DNA from: JBGAJN01 sp044224905
GTDB taxonomy: Bacteria; Verrucomicrobiota; Verrucomicrobiia; Limisphaerales; JBGAJN01
Direction of reading: 5' to 3'
Length of the DNA stretch: 64,000 bases
Assembly: GCA_044224905.1 (NCBI GenBank)
Contig: JBGAJN010000001.1
Span: forward strand, 2,190,575-2,254,574
Within the stretch, counting starts at the first letter, position 1; each line of letters opens with the position of its first letter. The notes beneath the pieces were generated by a model that had not been told where the DNA came from, did no database searches, and was given only the letters and a program-made list of their open reading frames with translations. Of the stretch, positions 63,768 to 64,000 are shown in pieces. A program made the translations under genes and the position numbers.

Positions 63768-64000
63768 ATGAATCAAACATTTTGTCACCACGGCGGAACC
63801 TTTGCGCAACTATTTCGGCGCTTCGGGCGGTGTGCGATGGTTGTGGCCACGCTGGCTTCTGCGCCCGGGGCGTTCGCTCAGGTGACGAACACGAACTATT
63901 GGACGAACACGGTGAGTGGCGTGTGGAGCGGTGCCGCGAACTGGTCCAATGGTGTTCCGATCAGCGATATCAACACGGCGCTGGAGTTTGACGCCAGCGG
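63768..64000 (+). CDS. Second beta-strand-repeat surface protein (partial, right edge)
   Basis: An ATG at 63768 starts a frame that stays open to the window end. It encodes a different signal peptide (FRRFGRCAMVVATLASAPGA) followed by a mature sequence identical to that of the preceding giant protein (QVTNTNYWTNTVSGVWSGAA...). The first 93 bases are unrelated to copy 1; identity starts at 63861 within the cleavage region. It is a paralogue in tandem with the first, and the rest lies outside the window. An overlapping 69-codon frame at 63782 is out of phase and not real. Confidence 0.85.
   Translation, partial: MNQTFCHHGGTFAQLFRRFGRCAMVVATLASAPGAFAQVTNTNYWTNTVSGVWSGAANWSNGVPISDINTALEFDAS
63861..64000 (+). 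repeat. 140-bp exact direct repeat, copy 2
   Basis: This is identical base for base to 55395-55534, about 8.5 kb away. The sequences upstream of 63861 and 55395 differ, so the repeat has a sharp left boundary. Confidence 0.95.

Noticed and set aside
63782..63991. 69-codon frame at the right edge
   Set aside because: It is out of phase with the true surface-protein frame beginning at 63768, which carries a signal peptide and the repeated mature sequence.

Overview
The window looks like a piece of a Verrucomicrobiota chromosome, probably near the Pedosphaera/Limisphaerales lineages. This is inferred from moderately high GC, very large secreted proteins with autotransporter-associated beta-strand repeats, a recurring 'YQ(I/V)Q(Y/W)...W...RFYR' domain on secreted proteins, and several dispersed simple repeats. 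No rRNA, tRNA or CRISPR array was found.

Region 1 (about 0.3-28.4 kb) reads as an integrated mobile element with a defence load. A partial gene runs off the left edge. Next come a Gabija pair (gajA-gajB, 578-4331) and a minus-strand cassette with a TIR-domain protein, a nuclease-like protein and a small membrane protein (4530-7939). A plus-strand replication/antirestriction module follows: replication-relaxation protein, CHC2/Toprim primase, four small proteins, ArdC and a RadC/JAB protein (8248-12756). A minus-strand block holds a hypothetical protein and a two-gene operon pairing an FRG-domain protein with a degenerate protein kinase (14177-17085). This pair is the best candidate for an undescribed system. 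Two secreted proteins lie between it and a tight operon of a PEGA protein, a membrane protein and a VirD4/HerA-like ATPase (20045-26147). The region ends with a divergent HTH regulator, a large serine recombinase and a small membrane protein (26166-28352). Imperfect 26-bp repeats at 315-340 and 28426-28451 are candidate element ends.

Region 2 (28.5-30.8 kb) is repeat-rich: a 21-nt-period tandem repeat, an Fn3 protein, a collagen-like protein, 14-nt and 7-nt tandem repeats, and a small inverted-repeat element.

Region 3 (30.8-44.3 kb) is chromosomal: a SPATA20/YyaL-type thioredoxin-fold lipoprotein, a CPBP protease, an overlapping thiL-tsaE-tsaB-alr run (thiamine diphosphate, tRNA t6A and cell-wall D-alanine), a DsbD-type reductase, two methyltransferases, an FG-GAP/VCBS protein and a secreted Ig-like protein.

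Region 4 (44.5-55.1 kb) is a co-directional minus-strand housekeeping block: ridA, rmuC, prs, rplY, pth, rpsF, ssb, rplI, a terminator, then dnaB, bamA and ompH/skp. It links translation, replication and outer-membrane assembly.

Region 5 (55.3-64.0 kb) holds an 8.2-kb gene for a 2721-residue beta-strand-repeat surface protein. A paralogue follows, cut by the window edge, whose first 140 visible mature-coding bases are identical to the first copy.
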